Shown: positions 1 through 13,428, numbered from the stretch's first letter. The stretch: DNA of 64,000 bases from Mactra quadrangularis (GCA_025267735.1 CM046304.1:14508001-14572000); one strand, 5' to 3'. Numbers and translations: made by a program. Notes: generated by a model not told the origin, from the letters alone.

Positions 1-1096
1 CAGGTTCGTTATTTTCAATTTTGATTACGAAATATCATCAAATTTTCGGTAAAAATTAAAAAATCAGCGGTGATTAAGTTGTTATAGATATTACCCATAA
101 ATAAGAGCTTTTATGTTTTCAAAAGTTCATAAATTATCTTCTTAAAAGTGTATTTTCAATTAATTTAGCCCTACTGCACATGGTAAAGGGTTACTTTGTG
201 GTATACCGTGGTATATAGCGTGGTATTTAGTAAAGAACCGCGGTATACCGTGGTATAAAATTCCTGGCGGTACCCAGCTCTACACAAAATCGTGCAAATT
301 GGCAAGACACAAAAATAGAATTGAGCAGTGTTAACCATACTCTTTGATTATATCATACAATTTTACATGGTATGATATGATGTAATTTAACACAATTTTA
401 TTAAATCTAAAAATGTAAATACATGTAAGACACAACTGAAAACACACACAAATAAATTAAACACAGAAAGACAAAGTCTAGAAGCTTTCAATCATAACAG
501 AATCCCAACCATAAATCAACTTTGGCCACAATTTAATAATGGTGGTGAAATGTACATAATATATAAGATTGATGAAGTTACTGAAACATTGCAGGTTGAT
601 AACCAGTGAATGAGTGTATGTCCGTGAAATTAGATGATGAATGTTCTTTGCAAAAGGATCATACGTAAACACTTTGATCGAACACAACATAGTTTGACTT
701 GTTATCTAAAAGCTGCTAGTCTGATACATCAAGACATTGCACGTATCCTGTGCGATATAAAATACGGCAAGGGGTTTTAACAAAATATAACATTGCGTGA
801 CAATTCGATTTCCAGTCGGTTTCTTGAGCTGGTGTTGAAGATTGCATCTTTGGTAGTGTAAAATCTTGTAGTCTGAATTGTGTTTCAGACGTCAATTCTA
901 ACGTCACAAATAATTTGGCAGGTTTGGTACAAAATGAAAAAAGAAGTGTCAAGCTGGATAAATAGTATTAACATCCTTAATTCAACAATCGAATCATATT
1001 ATGTTTTATAACAATAACATTACTAGGAGAAAATAAAACACACTTTTCACTGTTTTAACGTTTCTTTGTAGGAAAATGTATTTTTGTGTAACACTT
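1..1096. other. Left flank, no gene recognised
   Basis: A+T-rich sequence to the left of the first duplicated unit. The open frames of 70 and 78 codons on the minus strand (478-690, 716-952) have no recognisable domain and no supporting copy. Two things stand out. A short direct repeat lies at 200-257. The stretch 784-945 shares islands, in the same order and at similar spacing, with 7798-7945 inside unit A (TTGCGTGACA, a GATTRCATCT block, CGTCACAA, AATAATTTGGCAG). That suggests old paralogy beyond the obvious unit boundary. Confidence 0.5.
200..257. repeat. Direct repeat of a 16-bp GGTATACC-containing motif
   Basis: The 16-bp string GGTATACCGTGGTATA occurs at 200-215 and again, identical, at 242-257, a spacing of 42 bp. 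It contains the 8-bp palindrome GGTATACC, and GTGGTAT recurs between the copies at 220-226. It may be the terminal region of a decayed DNA transposon, but no matching second end was found in the window. Confidence 0.6.
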
Positions 1097-1217
1097 CAGG
1101 GGCGAATCCAGGATTTTTTAATGGCTTACATATAAAAAAATACACTCATGAACGAGTACATTTTGGAAATTTCAGGGGAGGTTTGGAGCCCCCTGACCCC
1201 CGCTAGATCAGCCTATG
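1097..1217. mobile_element. Short hAT-like non-autonomous DNA element (remnant)
   Basis: The left end reads CAGGGGCGAATCCAG. The right end (CTAGATCAGCCTATG) reads CATAGGCTGATCTAG in reverse complement, so the two ends form an imperfect terminal inverted repeat of about 15 bp. The C- and G-rich arms (GGGGAGG near the middle, CCCCCTGACCCCCG near the right end) contrast with the A+T-rich surroundings. CAGGGGCGGATCCAG-type ends are typical of hAT elements as I know them. No convincing 8-bp target duplication is visible. The element sits exactly at the left edge of the A/B homology. Confidence 0.4.
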
Positions 1218-2375
1218 TACTTTGACAATTATGTAGCAAACCACAATGCTCCATTAAAAATGAAAACAGAAATTTCCTAGTAGTGTAGCAAAAGAAAAAA
1301 TGAATGCAAAAAATATCGTGATACATTAAAACAATCCTTTCGCTAAATTTGAAATTAAATTGTCAACCCTTGACTATTTCACCAGCAAAACATCTATTTC
1401 ATTACGTCAACTTCTAAAGCTAATTAGATGAGAACCTCGACTTTTTAGCGTATAAATATTACAATTTTGATGCACACAAGATGGAATAAATATCTGATAA
1501 TGTAAAACTACTAACATGATATAAAAATACAATTATAGAATGCACGACGCAGAAAGAAACATTAAATAAGTGGAGAATATGTTATCTCTACTTTCTCGAT
1601 GAAAACAATAGTTGAATGTATTGCAGGGATTCTGATTTACACTTTCGTGAGCTGAGCAGAAATATATGAATTATTTACAAATAATATAATAATAAAACGA
1701 CTATTAGTATTGTGATTGCTTAGATTAATTGCCATGAGTATATCGAGTGAATACAGCTTACCGTTAAGAGTTCCAGGAATCAGATAAAAACATCTAGCCA
1801 GATTATTGCTTTAATTTCACAAAAGCAAATGCCAACTGTTGTATTGAGGCGTGATTGCTTCTTTTTGTGCAATCAATCTTCGACTTTGTTCTAGAGAGAC
1901 TTGTGCGAGATATTTACTTGAAATGCAGAATTGGACGTTTAAAAGGATGTTTTAGCTTTGAAAGTGTTGATTTAAGCATTAGGTTTATTATCTTAACTCT
2001 GTATATCTATTTTACGTATCGACTCTTCTGTTAACATGTGCATAGCACAACAGATTAATTTCAATCATTACAAATTGCACATTGAACATTGCTTCCTAGA
2101 GTGATTGGTTAGTTTTGATGTTTAAATATGATGCCTTAAAAGGTGTTTTACTGGTTTTAATGTCTACTTTTACTTTTTGTAAATGCATAATACGTTGTTG
2201 TAGCAACAGAGATTAAGAAATCTTAGGAATGCAACATTTAATCCATTTAGAAATCCATTTTAAGGAAGGCACGACTCTATTCATAGAATGATGAATGGAG
2301 ATACAAATTGAACTTCTTGTTGTTTAGTTGAAGACTATGTGAGATAATAAATCACATTGTCAACTTTTGTAAATG

Positions 2376-3485
2376 CTAACAATACAAATAATAAAAATGG
2401 CATCTTTAGATTCAAACTTGTTTTTACACATTGCCTGAACATAAAATAATTAGAACAAAATGTATTTTTTCAATATTTATTATGTTGTTTGTTTCATATT
2501 CTATTCATTTAGATATTAATTAATATCCAATTGATATTATCTCATTTTCATGAAAGTAAAATATTATGCATTGCAATACAGTTTTGTAAATGATTTTTGT
2601 ATCATCTCTCATGGTGGTGAATGTGACATTGAGTAAATTTCTTCTTCATTTAACACATGCTGAAGTTAGCTATTCTGATGCTTGTGTTCACATCACAGCA
2701 TGGTTTAAGGCTGTACTCAACTAGGTATATCACCTCTATCTGTAAAAAATAAAATAATACTAAATAGATTGACTCAAAAAGGATAAAGCACATCAATCAC
2801 TAACATGTACTGAATACCCTCATAATCAAAATATAATTATTTGATAATAACAGCACTATATTTATTGTCTTCTTACTTTCCTCAGTAAAGAGTAAACATT
2901 TCAGCACTCATTATGACTTATTAAACTACAAATAGATCTGTCAAATTAAGTAAACATTTGTAAAACAATCGGTTAATTATATTTAATAATTAACATTTTC
3001 TCATTTGTTAGAAAAATGCATGAAATTTATACCTACCCTATTACTACTGAATCATGACTGGTAGACCTATTGTCAAAACACTGCTGAAGTAAGTCCCAAT
3101 AGCTGTGTAACGTCTTTATAAAGTACCAAGTTGTTGTGCTTCTCCTGAGCAAAAGAAAAAAGAAAAATCAAAATGCATTAACATTGTCTTTAGGGAAAAT
3201 ACCACCCATTCAGCAAATCTGAGTTTAAAATCCATATGGAAAAATAAAGTTGGGGGATTGTGGTGGGAGGAGCGATGTGGGCGGAGCTTAAAAACGAAAT
3301 ACGATTATGTCATTGAATTTAATGATATATCATAGCAAACTCATCAATTCTTGAAGATTTAGATTCTTAAACGTTCGTATAATCTTAATTTTCATTGAAA
3401 TAAAATTGCCCCTTGATCGACCTAAAAAATGACTGTCCAAAACAGACAGACGTGATCGATGTCCAGCAGCATTTCACATCTCGTT
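2376..3485. other. A-specific block replacing 435 bp of unit B
   Basis: Homology with B stops after the shared AAATG at 2375 (19840 in B) and resumes at the hairpin at 3490 (20281 in B). In between, A has about 1.1 kb and B about 0.44 kb of unrelated sequence. The block contains a G-rich patch at 3252-3283 (runs GGGGG, GGG and GGG) that is unusual for this window. No terminal inverted repeat or target duplication is visible, so insertion and replacement cannot be told apart. No gene is seen. Confidence 0.75.
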
Positions 3486-3489
3486 TTCC

Positions 3490-3512
3490 CTTACGATAAT
3501 TTTTATCGTAAG
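3490..3512. repeat. Perfect hairpin at homology breakpoint, copy A
   Basis: Arms CTTACGATAA and TTATCGTAAG are perfectly complementary over 10 bp around a 3-base T loop. The same hairpin lies at 20281-20307 in unit B. In both copies A/B homology restarts at this palindrome after a stretch of unrelated sequence. Confidence 0.85.
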
Positions 3513-5593
3513 AGTTTTTGTGAAAAGCACCATATGTATATAACTCAAAATATGGTAGTTTACTTGACACAGAAGTCGTAAAATCAATATACCATTGCCT
3601 ATGTAACTCAAGAAAAAGCCACAGTTATGCAAGAGTGTATAAATTTGCGAGATAGAATAATGATGATAAAGACTGACCACTAATTTAACTTGTGTAAATC
3701 TGCATTAATTTTTTTGTTTCAGAATTCTTCCCACCACATATGGGTCTTATTGTTTACAATGAACTTGCTACAGAAAGGCTAACTTTGTTTCTGAACTACT
3801 GGACAACTAAATTACCTGATTATATATAAGTTCGAAATGGCAAGGTCAAGAGCAATCCTTATGAAAAAAATAAATTGTCTCTTCTTCGATTGCTTCAGCT
3901 ATATATTTTCAGATATTACTGCAATACTGCAATTACTGCAAAACTATATCACCAAAAATTAAATGCAACGCCCAGTTGGTTTCATATCACGATTTAATCT
4001 CAAGTTTTACAATCACATTTTTGTTAGATGTTTAACGATTCATTGGATTGCAGCTACAAATTGCCAAAATAACTTCGTAATACTATCTTTTTGTACATTA
4101 ATTTTAAGATTTTCTTTAATATTTAAGACAAAACAAGTCTTAATCTAATCTAAAACGTCGCTTCACTAAATCTGACATTAAGAACTCATTTATTGTCGAG
4201 TACATCGCAACACGAAGGAATATAGTGAAAGTATAGCTGAATATTGACATCAAAATACAAAACAATAAGAGCTATTTTGTTAAAAGAAAATAATACTTAT
4301 AGCAATTGCTTATACCTTTGAAAAATGGTGCTTTGGCAATAACTTGGCTCCTGAAAACAAAATGGAATACTTTCTATTTAAAATGATTTCCAGCGTAAAA
4401 TGTTAAACATATAAAGGCAATGATGGACTTTTCTCAATCATATACATAAGAAATCATTGGTTTAAATTTCATTTGCATTCATATATGTCATACTAATAGG
4501 GAATACAGATAAGACCCATTTAAACTTATTGATGTTTGATCTGATAAGCAATCGTTGATTTATATAAAAAAGTATTTATATATTTGTGTATCGTTCCGAT
4601 GGGATATAAACATGACAAACGGATAATAAAAGTGACAGATGTTTATCGTAATATTTAGATAAATGAGAAACTTATATGACTGTGAGACTTGTTTATTATA
4701 TTCACATTAGAAATAATATTCACATTACATTGATTCTGACGGAAAATATATTTATGGATATATAGTTGATTGGTGGAGACACAAACAATCTAAATTTGTC
4801 CCTCAATATAGAGCTTTATGTTGTTAACTGTTTGTATTTCTAGTTATTACAGCCAACGACTGGAAAAAAAAGACTTTGATTACCGTTTGACTGAATGTTG
4901 TGTAATTATTCTGTCTGGCCAGAGACTGTTCTAGTATTAAAGATATCAAATGATAAATAAAATGACTTTTAAACATGAAATTTCACTTTGTATTTTGAAA
5001 TATAATATCTCTGAATTGTTTATTTAACTTCAGGTGTTCTTGCTTCGGAATTGTTATTGGATATGTTATGAGTTTGTTTTGTACAGACACTGAATTACTT
5101 ATCTAATACAGCATATTACTTATATTATTGAGCTTTTATTTTGTGCAACTAATCGTTTATAATTTTTTTATTGACCGCATTAATTCTCATTCAACCATCA
5201 CGTTTCTTGTATGTATCTTAATAAATAAAGTGACAACTATTTATCTTTTGCATTTCTGGTCTTCAAACCGAATCTAAAAAGTAATAATCAAACATTAACC
5301 TTTGTGACAAGACAATTTGAAGCCCATAATTAAATAAGAATTCGTTTCTGTGACATTACATTCAATCATATCATTATATTATAATCTAATATGTATTCAA
5401 TTGCTCATACGTAGGTTCTTAATAATAATAATGTAATAATAGTTTTTTTTCTTGCTTAAATTGTAGGAAAAAGAAAATGAAGGTATTGACACTGTAAATT
5501 TAATTACCGATTTACAATTTGGTACTCCACAATTCAATGTTCTTTGTGTGGTCAAATTACGTTTATTTGTTTCTTCCAGTTTTGCTCGACTCC

Positions 5594-5902
5594 CATTTGT
5601 TTTTTGTATAGGGTTTAACGCCGTAGCAACACATTGAACATATTATATAACGGCGGTCAGTCAACCTACTCAATCCTCCTGGAAAGGCTAAACCTCTGCA
5701 TTTAGCTGTTAACCAACTACTAAGCGCATACTTTCATCAGTGACTGACAACTGCCCTACATAATTAAAATTAATAGGTAGGAGGGAGAATGGCCACAGAA
5801 ATAATTTAATGACCAAGCTTCACGAAGGTATGCCACGCCCCGGAATCCAACCCACGACCCCTCGATCAGTAGACTTGCGTGCTATCAACTCTCGATCATC
5901 AT
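5594..5902 (-). mobile_element. tRNA-derived SINE (decayed copy in unit A)
   Basis: The element reads on the minus strand. Its head (about 5902 down to 5840) is tRNA-like, but the B box at 5842-5853 reads GGGTTGGATTCC, a CG-to-TG type decay of GGTTCGANNCC. The body carries blocks also present at 22411-22718 (CAACTGCCCTACAT, a GGTAGGAGGGAGAATGGCC block). The 3' end is the GGGTTTAACGCCGTAGCAACAC block near 5611, followed by a T/G-rich tail. It sits at the same place as the SINE in unit B, so it was inserted before the A/B duplication. An 80-codon open frame over it (5809-6051) is not a gene. Confidence 0.75.
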
Positions 5903-7423
5903 TTGATTATTGTAGCTATTTTTTTGTTGCTTTGGGTTTTATATATTTGTTTTCTGATGCACAGACAACCACTTCTTCTTCATTTATTAATTTAAAGCAT
6001 GTTATATTCGGTTCTTTTGCGTTCTTTCACATTTCAAGAGAGATCAAATAACTTTGATATTTACTAAATTGGAAATGTCAGTAATCAACTTGGTCGTTCA
6101 GATAGTTTCATTATATTATATATATATAGATATATTCGTTATATTACACGTATGATAATAATTACTTACTTAAAAAGTGTATTGATGTGTTATACACTAG
6201 AACTCATTTTCAATGTTTACATCTAAATGAATTAACTGATACTTGTCAATAAATTTGTCAGAAAAAACAACTTGACAGACAAAGCTTTTAAATATCATCT
6301 TCCAAGGAATTTATAATACTCTCTCAGGTTGACTCAATATAGTATCATCATTATTAAACAGCTTGGACTTTTAATGTCTGATAGGCAGTTGAGGTGATTC
6401 AATGACAATAATTTGAATGTGAAAGCTTTTATAATTAAGTGTCTGTCGAGTGACATTTGTTGGACTTTTGTAGCATAGTTGTTTAAAAATTGGTTTTCGA
6501 AATTGTTGACAAGTAAAGAAACCATTAAAAGCATTAGGAAATAATATGGGGTTTAAACGAAATACTGTGCAATTAAATACAAATAGAGCAATGGATACTT
6601 GTTAAACGTGGGAAAATTACCATGGAATGATACAAATGGTGGTTTCTCTAGAAATACGTTTTATGTGATATTTTTTATTTAATTCATGGGATTACAGCAC
6701 AGTATGAGCTAATATAATCATTTACAGAGATTCTGGTCACAGCGCTTGTGTGATTTCCCTACGGATAATTTATTCTTTGTCTCTAATTAAGGTTTTAAGG
6801 TTTCTTATTTCATGGTCTTCTATCTGAAAGAATTTTCACAAGTTCTTATTAAAAGACAGTTTCCAATTATAGCTAGCCGACAGCTACTATTTGATATCAG
6901 CGAATCAAATTTATCCCAATGGCAAAATATAAAACACAATTAAATTAAACACAGAAAAAACATTTAGTGTAATGACAAACGTGACCAAACTTTACATTAA
7001 TACTTGAATCATTACTTTTAATCATAAAAAATCGTTAACGAATTAAGAGTTTATAAAGTTGAAATGAGATAGAATCATACAATAATGCTCATTATAACCA
7101 AGTATATGGAATACGGAGTGAATATTTCGGGCTGTTATAAAAACAAATTAAATCATAATTGCCTATTATATTAAAATAGTATACAACGAGATATATCTTA
7201 TATAATATAGAACTTGTGTTTTGAATCGATAACAAAGAATACGTCAAACATATGGTAAATGAGAACTTTTCCTGTTGAGTAATAGAACAAATAAGAAACA
7301 TGCCGGAAACTTTTAAAGCTTTAGTTTAAAAATACATATATTTAACTAAGTTTGTGGATATCACTTTAAGTGGCGAATCAGTTGGTTTATAAAACAATAG
7401 AATTGTATGTGATAATTAGTAGA

Positions 7424-7492
7424 TTTGTTTGTTTATTTGTATGTTTTGGTTTTACGGCGAACCAACACAGAGAGGTCAAATCGCGCCGAAAG
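7424..7492 (-). mobile_element. SINE 3' end fragment (AAAC-type tail)
   Basis: On the plus strand a TTTGTTTGTTTATTTGT tract leads into GGTTTTACGGCG, then AACCAACACAG and AGGTCAAATCGCG. In reverse complement this is a SINE 3' end with an (AAAC)n tail. No tRNA head is present. The orthologous copy in unit B is at 24209-24275. Confidence 0.6.
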
Positions 7493-10430
7493 CAATTAAT
7501 GATAAATCGATATTAATGATCTTAAGCCCTATATTTTATTATATACATTTATTTCCCTCAAAAAGTTAAGTATCGCATGTGATGGTACAGACTCAAAAAG
7601 TTCTTTAAGTGAGTTAACCTTAAAATGTTTGTCACGGATGTATTTAATTATGATCCTGAATATAATAAGTAGAAAACGAATGTAACAATTTCAAACCGTA
7701 TTTAAAAAAAAAACAAGAAAAAAAAAAACAAATTATTTTTGGAACGTCAATACAATGCAGTTATAAGAACATAAAACATTCTTCTTTAACAGAATTGTTT
7801 CTTGCGTGACATTCCGCTGTCCTTTTCAAATTAAGTTACCAGAAATGATAGTTAGGATTACATCTGTGTTTAGGTGAAATTTTGACAGATGCGTCACAAG
7901 CACCAACACTAATTTCAAAATAATTTGGCAGTTTTGCACCAAATAGAAATGGATTGAAAAAACAATTGTTTTGCATTAGATTTGTATCGTGGTATCCAAT
8001 TTCCAGCAAACGTACACTGATATTGGATATCTCAAAGATTTCACCAATAGTGACATCTTCAAGGACTGGAATCTTGGAGCAGAAGAATTTCCAAACTAAT
8101 CACACTGTTCCCCATTCTTTGCATATCACTAAACGTGTTCGTTGGTGTACATAATGAAGTTGCGAAGTTGATTGTTAAAACATGTATGTATAATTAGGAA
8201 GCATTTCGTATCTGTATTGTATCTGATGTGAACTTAAAAGATTACATTTATAATAATGGAATCATTTGCAATGCATGCTTTTTGCTTCAACATATCTTTC
8301 CCGGTGATCAAATCATTTTATTCGAATATTTCTAAATACCAAATTCAAGTAAAGGAGCCTGGAAACATAGCAGAAACAGTAAAATAGTTTGTATCTCGAT
8401 GTACTTTGAATAACTCTCATTTTTCCCTCAGCGAATGAAAGTTTTATATCTAACGACTGGATTCATTTGTTTCTAGAGCTTTTGCAGGGAAGGTCCCTCG
8501 TGGTACGTTTAAGTGACATCTTTACTGAACCCCGGGACAAGTGTTGTTGAAAATTAGTGTTTTCAATTATTACAGACATAAACTTTTTGAAGAAGTCGGG
8601 TCTCAATTGCAACACATTGGACATATTCATTAACACTATGACTACAAAGGACATATAATATACACGGTTTGATAATGACAAGCTTCTAAAGTTGGTTAAT
8701 CAAGTTCAATGATCAATATTGAAAAATTCAATTGTTGACTAGCCTCTACTTGGTTACCAGGTCAACAATGCCTAATGTTTTACTTCATCAAATTACAATC
8801 TAATTTAATTGAACGATTTCATGTACAAAGATCTTGAACTTAGCGGGCAAATAATACAGAAAATACAGCCATTTTTAACAAATGCTTCGAACATTAAACA
8901 AAACTCTTATAAATAATATTACTAATCAAAGCATAAAATGTCAAAGAGTTTTTGATTTACAGATACTTTATATTGGATATAAAGTTTATTAATCCTCCGT
9001 AATTTATACGACAATAAAACAGACTTCTTGGGTTTATTACATTTAAAGTTATAAATCAGTTCAAGATTTAATTCAAAAATAATAATGTCAATAGCTTCTA
9101 ACATCTTATTTAACATTTCTTTTCAAACTCGAAGATGAGATGTTTCCTTTTTAGACTGTACCTAATTAAGATATAGTTTCATCAAACTGCACTAGCTCCT
9201 ATAAACAAAACCAAGCCACTCTTATTCAAAATAATGCACAATATCATAAACATTTCTAGAGCGATATCATTATCATCGCACATCTTCGTTGCTTATTTAT
9301 TTTATTTGAAACATGTATTACAAAGATGTAAAACATATTGTTGCAATAATAATAACATTCTATAAGAATGTTTTGATGCCAAATTCAAGCATCGAGAAAC
9401 TACATTATTATTCCATTACCTTACATATTGCCAATGGTATCATAGAAATGAATAATTATTGATTCATGATAGCTATAATAACTTTCATGTGTCCAATGTT
9501 TCATACCGATGGAATATACATGATGATATACGAATGACAAAATTGACAAGATATTTACTATATTAGAAAATTGAGTATCTTATTTGATTAACATGTTCTT
9601 GGATATAGATAACCACATTGATATTAACATTACAGTGATAGGTAAGTGTATAATATGTAACATGAAAAGTGCTTGTATGGACATACTGGGTCGGTAGTAA
9701 AATAGTGACAAAGCTAAAATTGTCCCTTAAGATATATGTGGAATGTTATCAACTGCATGCATTCCCATTTGTTATGACCCATGAATCGAAATGAAGTAAC
9801 TAGTTTACTATTACATTGATATTAAGTAATCATTATCTAGAACGTTCAACTTGTTACGACTAGGCAATAAAACCTAAGGACTTGTGTTTACAGTATAAAA
9901 CTAAATAATTCGATAGTAACTGCAAATGAAAGCAAGTAGTACAATATAAAAATCAAACACTGGAATAGTTTAGGAATCACAAACGACAGAACGCGACGCA
10001 TCTTACAATAGTGTCAATATTGGAGTAAGTGTGGGTGGTAATTCCAATGTTGAACGAGTTGCGCAATGACTCGGCAAGTTTGGATACAGCAGCTTATTGA
10101 TTGTAACCATAAACCTTAACAATGTTTGATTAGTTGTTAGCTGAAGAATAAGAACAAAAATTAATGAATACAGACGTGACTGCTTCATCCTTACCGGAGA
10201 CATTTCAAAGATATATGTACAAGAATCATGTTAACGATTGACATTGACATAAATTCTTTTTTAATAGCTCCATCATATTGGTCTATCACGAAATTCTTTG
10301 CTTGGAAATTTACCTTTATTGACAAAATTGATGAAAATAAAAGTCTATATTGTAAAAGAGTGCAAAGTTTTCTTTGGTTATAATGAAGCCAAATAAAAAA
10401 TATTGCTTCTTGTTCGATTTTGCTTATTGT

Positions 10431-10525
10431 TGGTTTCAACGCAATAGCAAAAAATTGTAAAGGTAATATCGTGATTGAGAATCAACCCACTAAAAAGGCT
10501 AAATCTCTGGATTTAACTCTGAATC
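10431..10525 (-). mobile_element. SINE 3' end fragment
   Basis: The string GGTTTCAACGCAATAGCAA followed by TTGTAAAGGTAATATCG and AGGCTAAATCTCTGGATTTA matches the 3' half of the SINEs at 5594-5902 and 22411-22718. It is diverged and 5'-truncated. The unit B copy is at 27214-27305. Confidence 0.55.
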
Positions 10526-13428
10526 ATTTAAATAAGGCTAGGTAAAGATTAAGGGTTTATAATAATCTAATAATTTCATTGTTTTTAATCAAGATTGCAA
10601 AGTAATTAAAGGACAAATTCAATGTTCTTATGGGGACAGATTTGCTCGTAATTACTAGTACAAATAATGTTGGTTTATGTTCGCTGACAAGAGTGTTTAA
10701 TACTGTTTATACAATCAATGGAAGTACAATGTACATGATTCAATTAAATGTTAGGAACAGAATTATTGTAATGACCACACTACAAGAAAGCAGAACAAAT
10801 ACATCGTTAACCATTGTCAACAAGATAGTAATATGGAGATAAAAAATCGAAGGTAATTAAACAATGAATTATAATTTGCCATTTACTTAATATCTAATAT
10901 CTCTTTGGAATGCATACATTGTTATTTGATACTCACATTTCCTTCATATGAACGGGTACTTTTTCACATATGCTGCAAAAAAGTAAGTAACTATTATTCA
11001 TTTAAAACATGTGATTAAGGTACTTAAGTTATTTTAATGTATAATAATAACTTAAGAATCCTTTTCAATTAAAGTTTGAAATAATTGTAATTTTAAGTCG
11101 ATGTTCAGCCTCTTACTTCAAGAGTCCTTAGCACAGAAAGGAATAAGTCAAATAGCCACACATTGAATGTACCAAACATTACTATCAATTACAGTTTATA
11201 TGTTTACTTCAAATATGAAATGTATGAGATTTAGTTTCTCGGTATTGCCAATATTGTTGTTTAAAAGAAATAAATGATATAAATTATAACGACAGTAAGT
11301 CTTAAGAACGTAGAATTGTGAGTACATAAGGTAAGAAATACATTATATTAATAAGATATATCAAAATATGTCTCTCTCACCATTCATTATCCTTTGGTTC
11401 TACATTTACTCATACATCAAACACTATTAAAAGAAGATTATGAGAAAATGACTGATGTAAAAATTCAAATAGGCATGATGAAACTTAGCTGGATGCTCTC
11501 ATGTGTATTATAATATTTGTATAAAAATATGAATTATTTCATGCCTTAGATTTCATCCTTTAGGTAACCATTTATTATGAATACGAGATAATTTATCTTC
11601 TATGGAGATGTTAAGGCGATTAAAAAGGAAGTGTCGGTGTAAATAATCAAATGAATGTAAAAAATATTTCAAGGATCCTAGAAATTAAACAAGTGTAAAT
11701 GGAAAATTACATATATTAGTTACAACAAATTTGTTTTTGCACGTAATTTCAAATGAAAATGACATATCACAACACAAATTTCGGTTATCGTTCTATAGCA
11801 AGCACCTTATTATCAACCTACCTTCCAACGTTGAATAATCCCCAATTTTTAGGAAAAGGGATTTTTTATATGGAAAGGTGTCATAGTAAAAGAATTTTAC
11901 GTAGGGAGTATTGACGTGAAATTAAACATATTGCTAGAAAAGAAGTCTGGGTAAAATATTCTAGAGTTATGCCTATATGTCGATATTGGTTGAAAATATA
12001 AACGGAATCAGGTAAGAGATAAAAAAGGAAGTTCGCAAGATTTCCAGATCCACAAATTTTTTCTGGACTGTGTTAAGAATTTTCAATTAGTAAACTGATT
12101 TTAAAAATGTAACAATCACCACAATGTCATACACTTCAAACGGCATGTCAAAATGTCGTAATTTTTCAATAGATACGTGGTGTTTATACCAAATTTATTT
12201 TCAGATGCATTTCACATTATCTGGACAAGTTATAAAGAAAATATCATTGAAACAAAAGAAACATTTTCCCAATGATGCCTTTAAAGCAAAAAGACCATAC
12301 ATAAAAAGCTCTATAAACCAAAGTAAACCGCTAAATTTCTGAATTCGTGACGTACACTTTATTTCCGTGCTCCAGAAAAGCGAAATAAGTCAGAATTTTC
12401 TTTGAAGATGGTTTCTCACCAGTATAAATCTTTAATACATAACTGGAAAATCAGGAAGAGGAGAAATTGGTGAGAAATCAATAAAATAGCATCATTTTGT
12501 GGGTCAGTGAATGAACGAATATCATAATAGTAAAATAACAGTACAAGTCCAGTTGAATGTCAAATTGTTGTTTTTATAATCAAATGTTTTGAAAGGCATT
12601 GATTTAACTGTGAAAAAGGACATTTCAATCTGTAAATTGCTAAAGGATAGGCAATTTGAGTTATACATAAGTACATGTCTAATTACCGTATGCTTAAAAA
12701 CAATCATATGCTAATTTATTTCGCTGATAGCCCACAATTGAGATACTCATCACATGATATAGATTTATTCATGAGTAGCAAGGATGTAGTTGTCGACTCA
12801 ATGATGAAAGGCAAGCAAGGGCTAGAGAAGGAAAAGTCTTCTTAAAGCTGGACAGCTGAGCGACTGAGTACATAACCTTATAATAGAGGGAGTAAACGGT
12901 GCAAACTAAAATGATTTATGTCCTAAGCTAGGCATGTCAGTTTGAAAAGTATAATAATGTGTTGATATAACAGAACATAAATCATCTGATAACTGGTGCT
13001 AATATTTCTAGCGCGGTAATTTACATCATTAACAAATAAGGTTTGATGTTCTCACAAATCCTTGATAAGTCTACTTTGCTTGTCTGGGTTTTTATTCTCT
13101 AAGGAATATATTTCTTAACATCTTAAGTCTTACAAAATAGTAAATTAAAGATAAATAACATGTATCAAGTAAACAAGTCTGTCCTATTTTAAAACATTAA
13201 TTTTCTAGAAAGGTTCGTTCGGTGGAAGCCACAGTAAAGAATCAAAAGGATGAAAATAGTGATTCTTAATTGTCATCAAAATTCCACTCGCATTCTTTTG
13301 TCGTATCATCCATTCCATAGTGTCACAAAGGTTTTACATTGAAAGTTATCTTTCAGTAAGTGAGGTGTTTGATTGAATACATAGTATGATAGTAGCTATT
13401 ACATTTATTACATGTAGAAGGCTACTTA

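Noticed and set aside
3490..3512. Intrinsic transcription terminator
   Set aside because: The hairpin is A+T-rich, lies in eukaryotic DNA with no upstream gene and marks a duplication breakpoint instead.
7954..8154. 66-codon plus-strand frame, nearly identical at 24740-24940
   Set aside because: Conservation follows from the recent A/B duplication, not from selection. There is no recognisable domain, and the opposite strand is equally open.
7846..8190. Minus-strand open frame with a WGTV string followed by FGNSSA in another frame, reminiscent of the start of an SRCR domain
   Set aside because: The match is about a dozen residues, needs a frame change and crosses an in-frame stop. The expected cysteines and later SRCR motifs are missing. 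Unit B shows the same breaks. Too weak to call even a pseudogene.
12124..12342. 72-codon frame found in A, B (28917-29135) and, altered, in C (41419-41688)
   Set aside because: A and B differ at one base in total, which says nothing about constraint. In C the 3' half differs by indels and runs into a different end, as expected of noncoding DNA.
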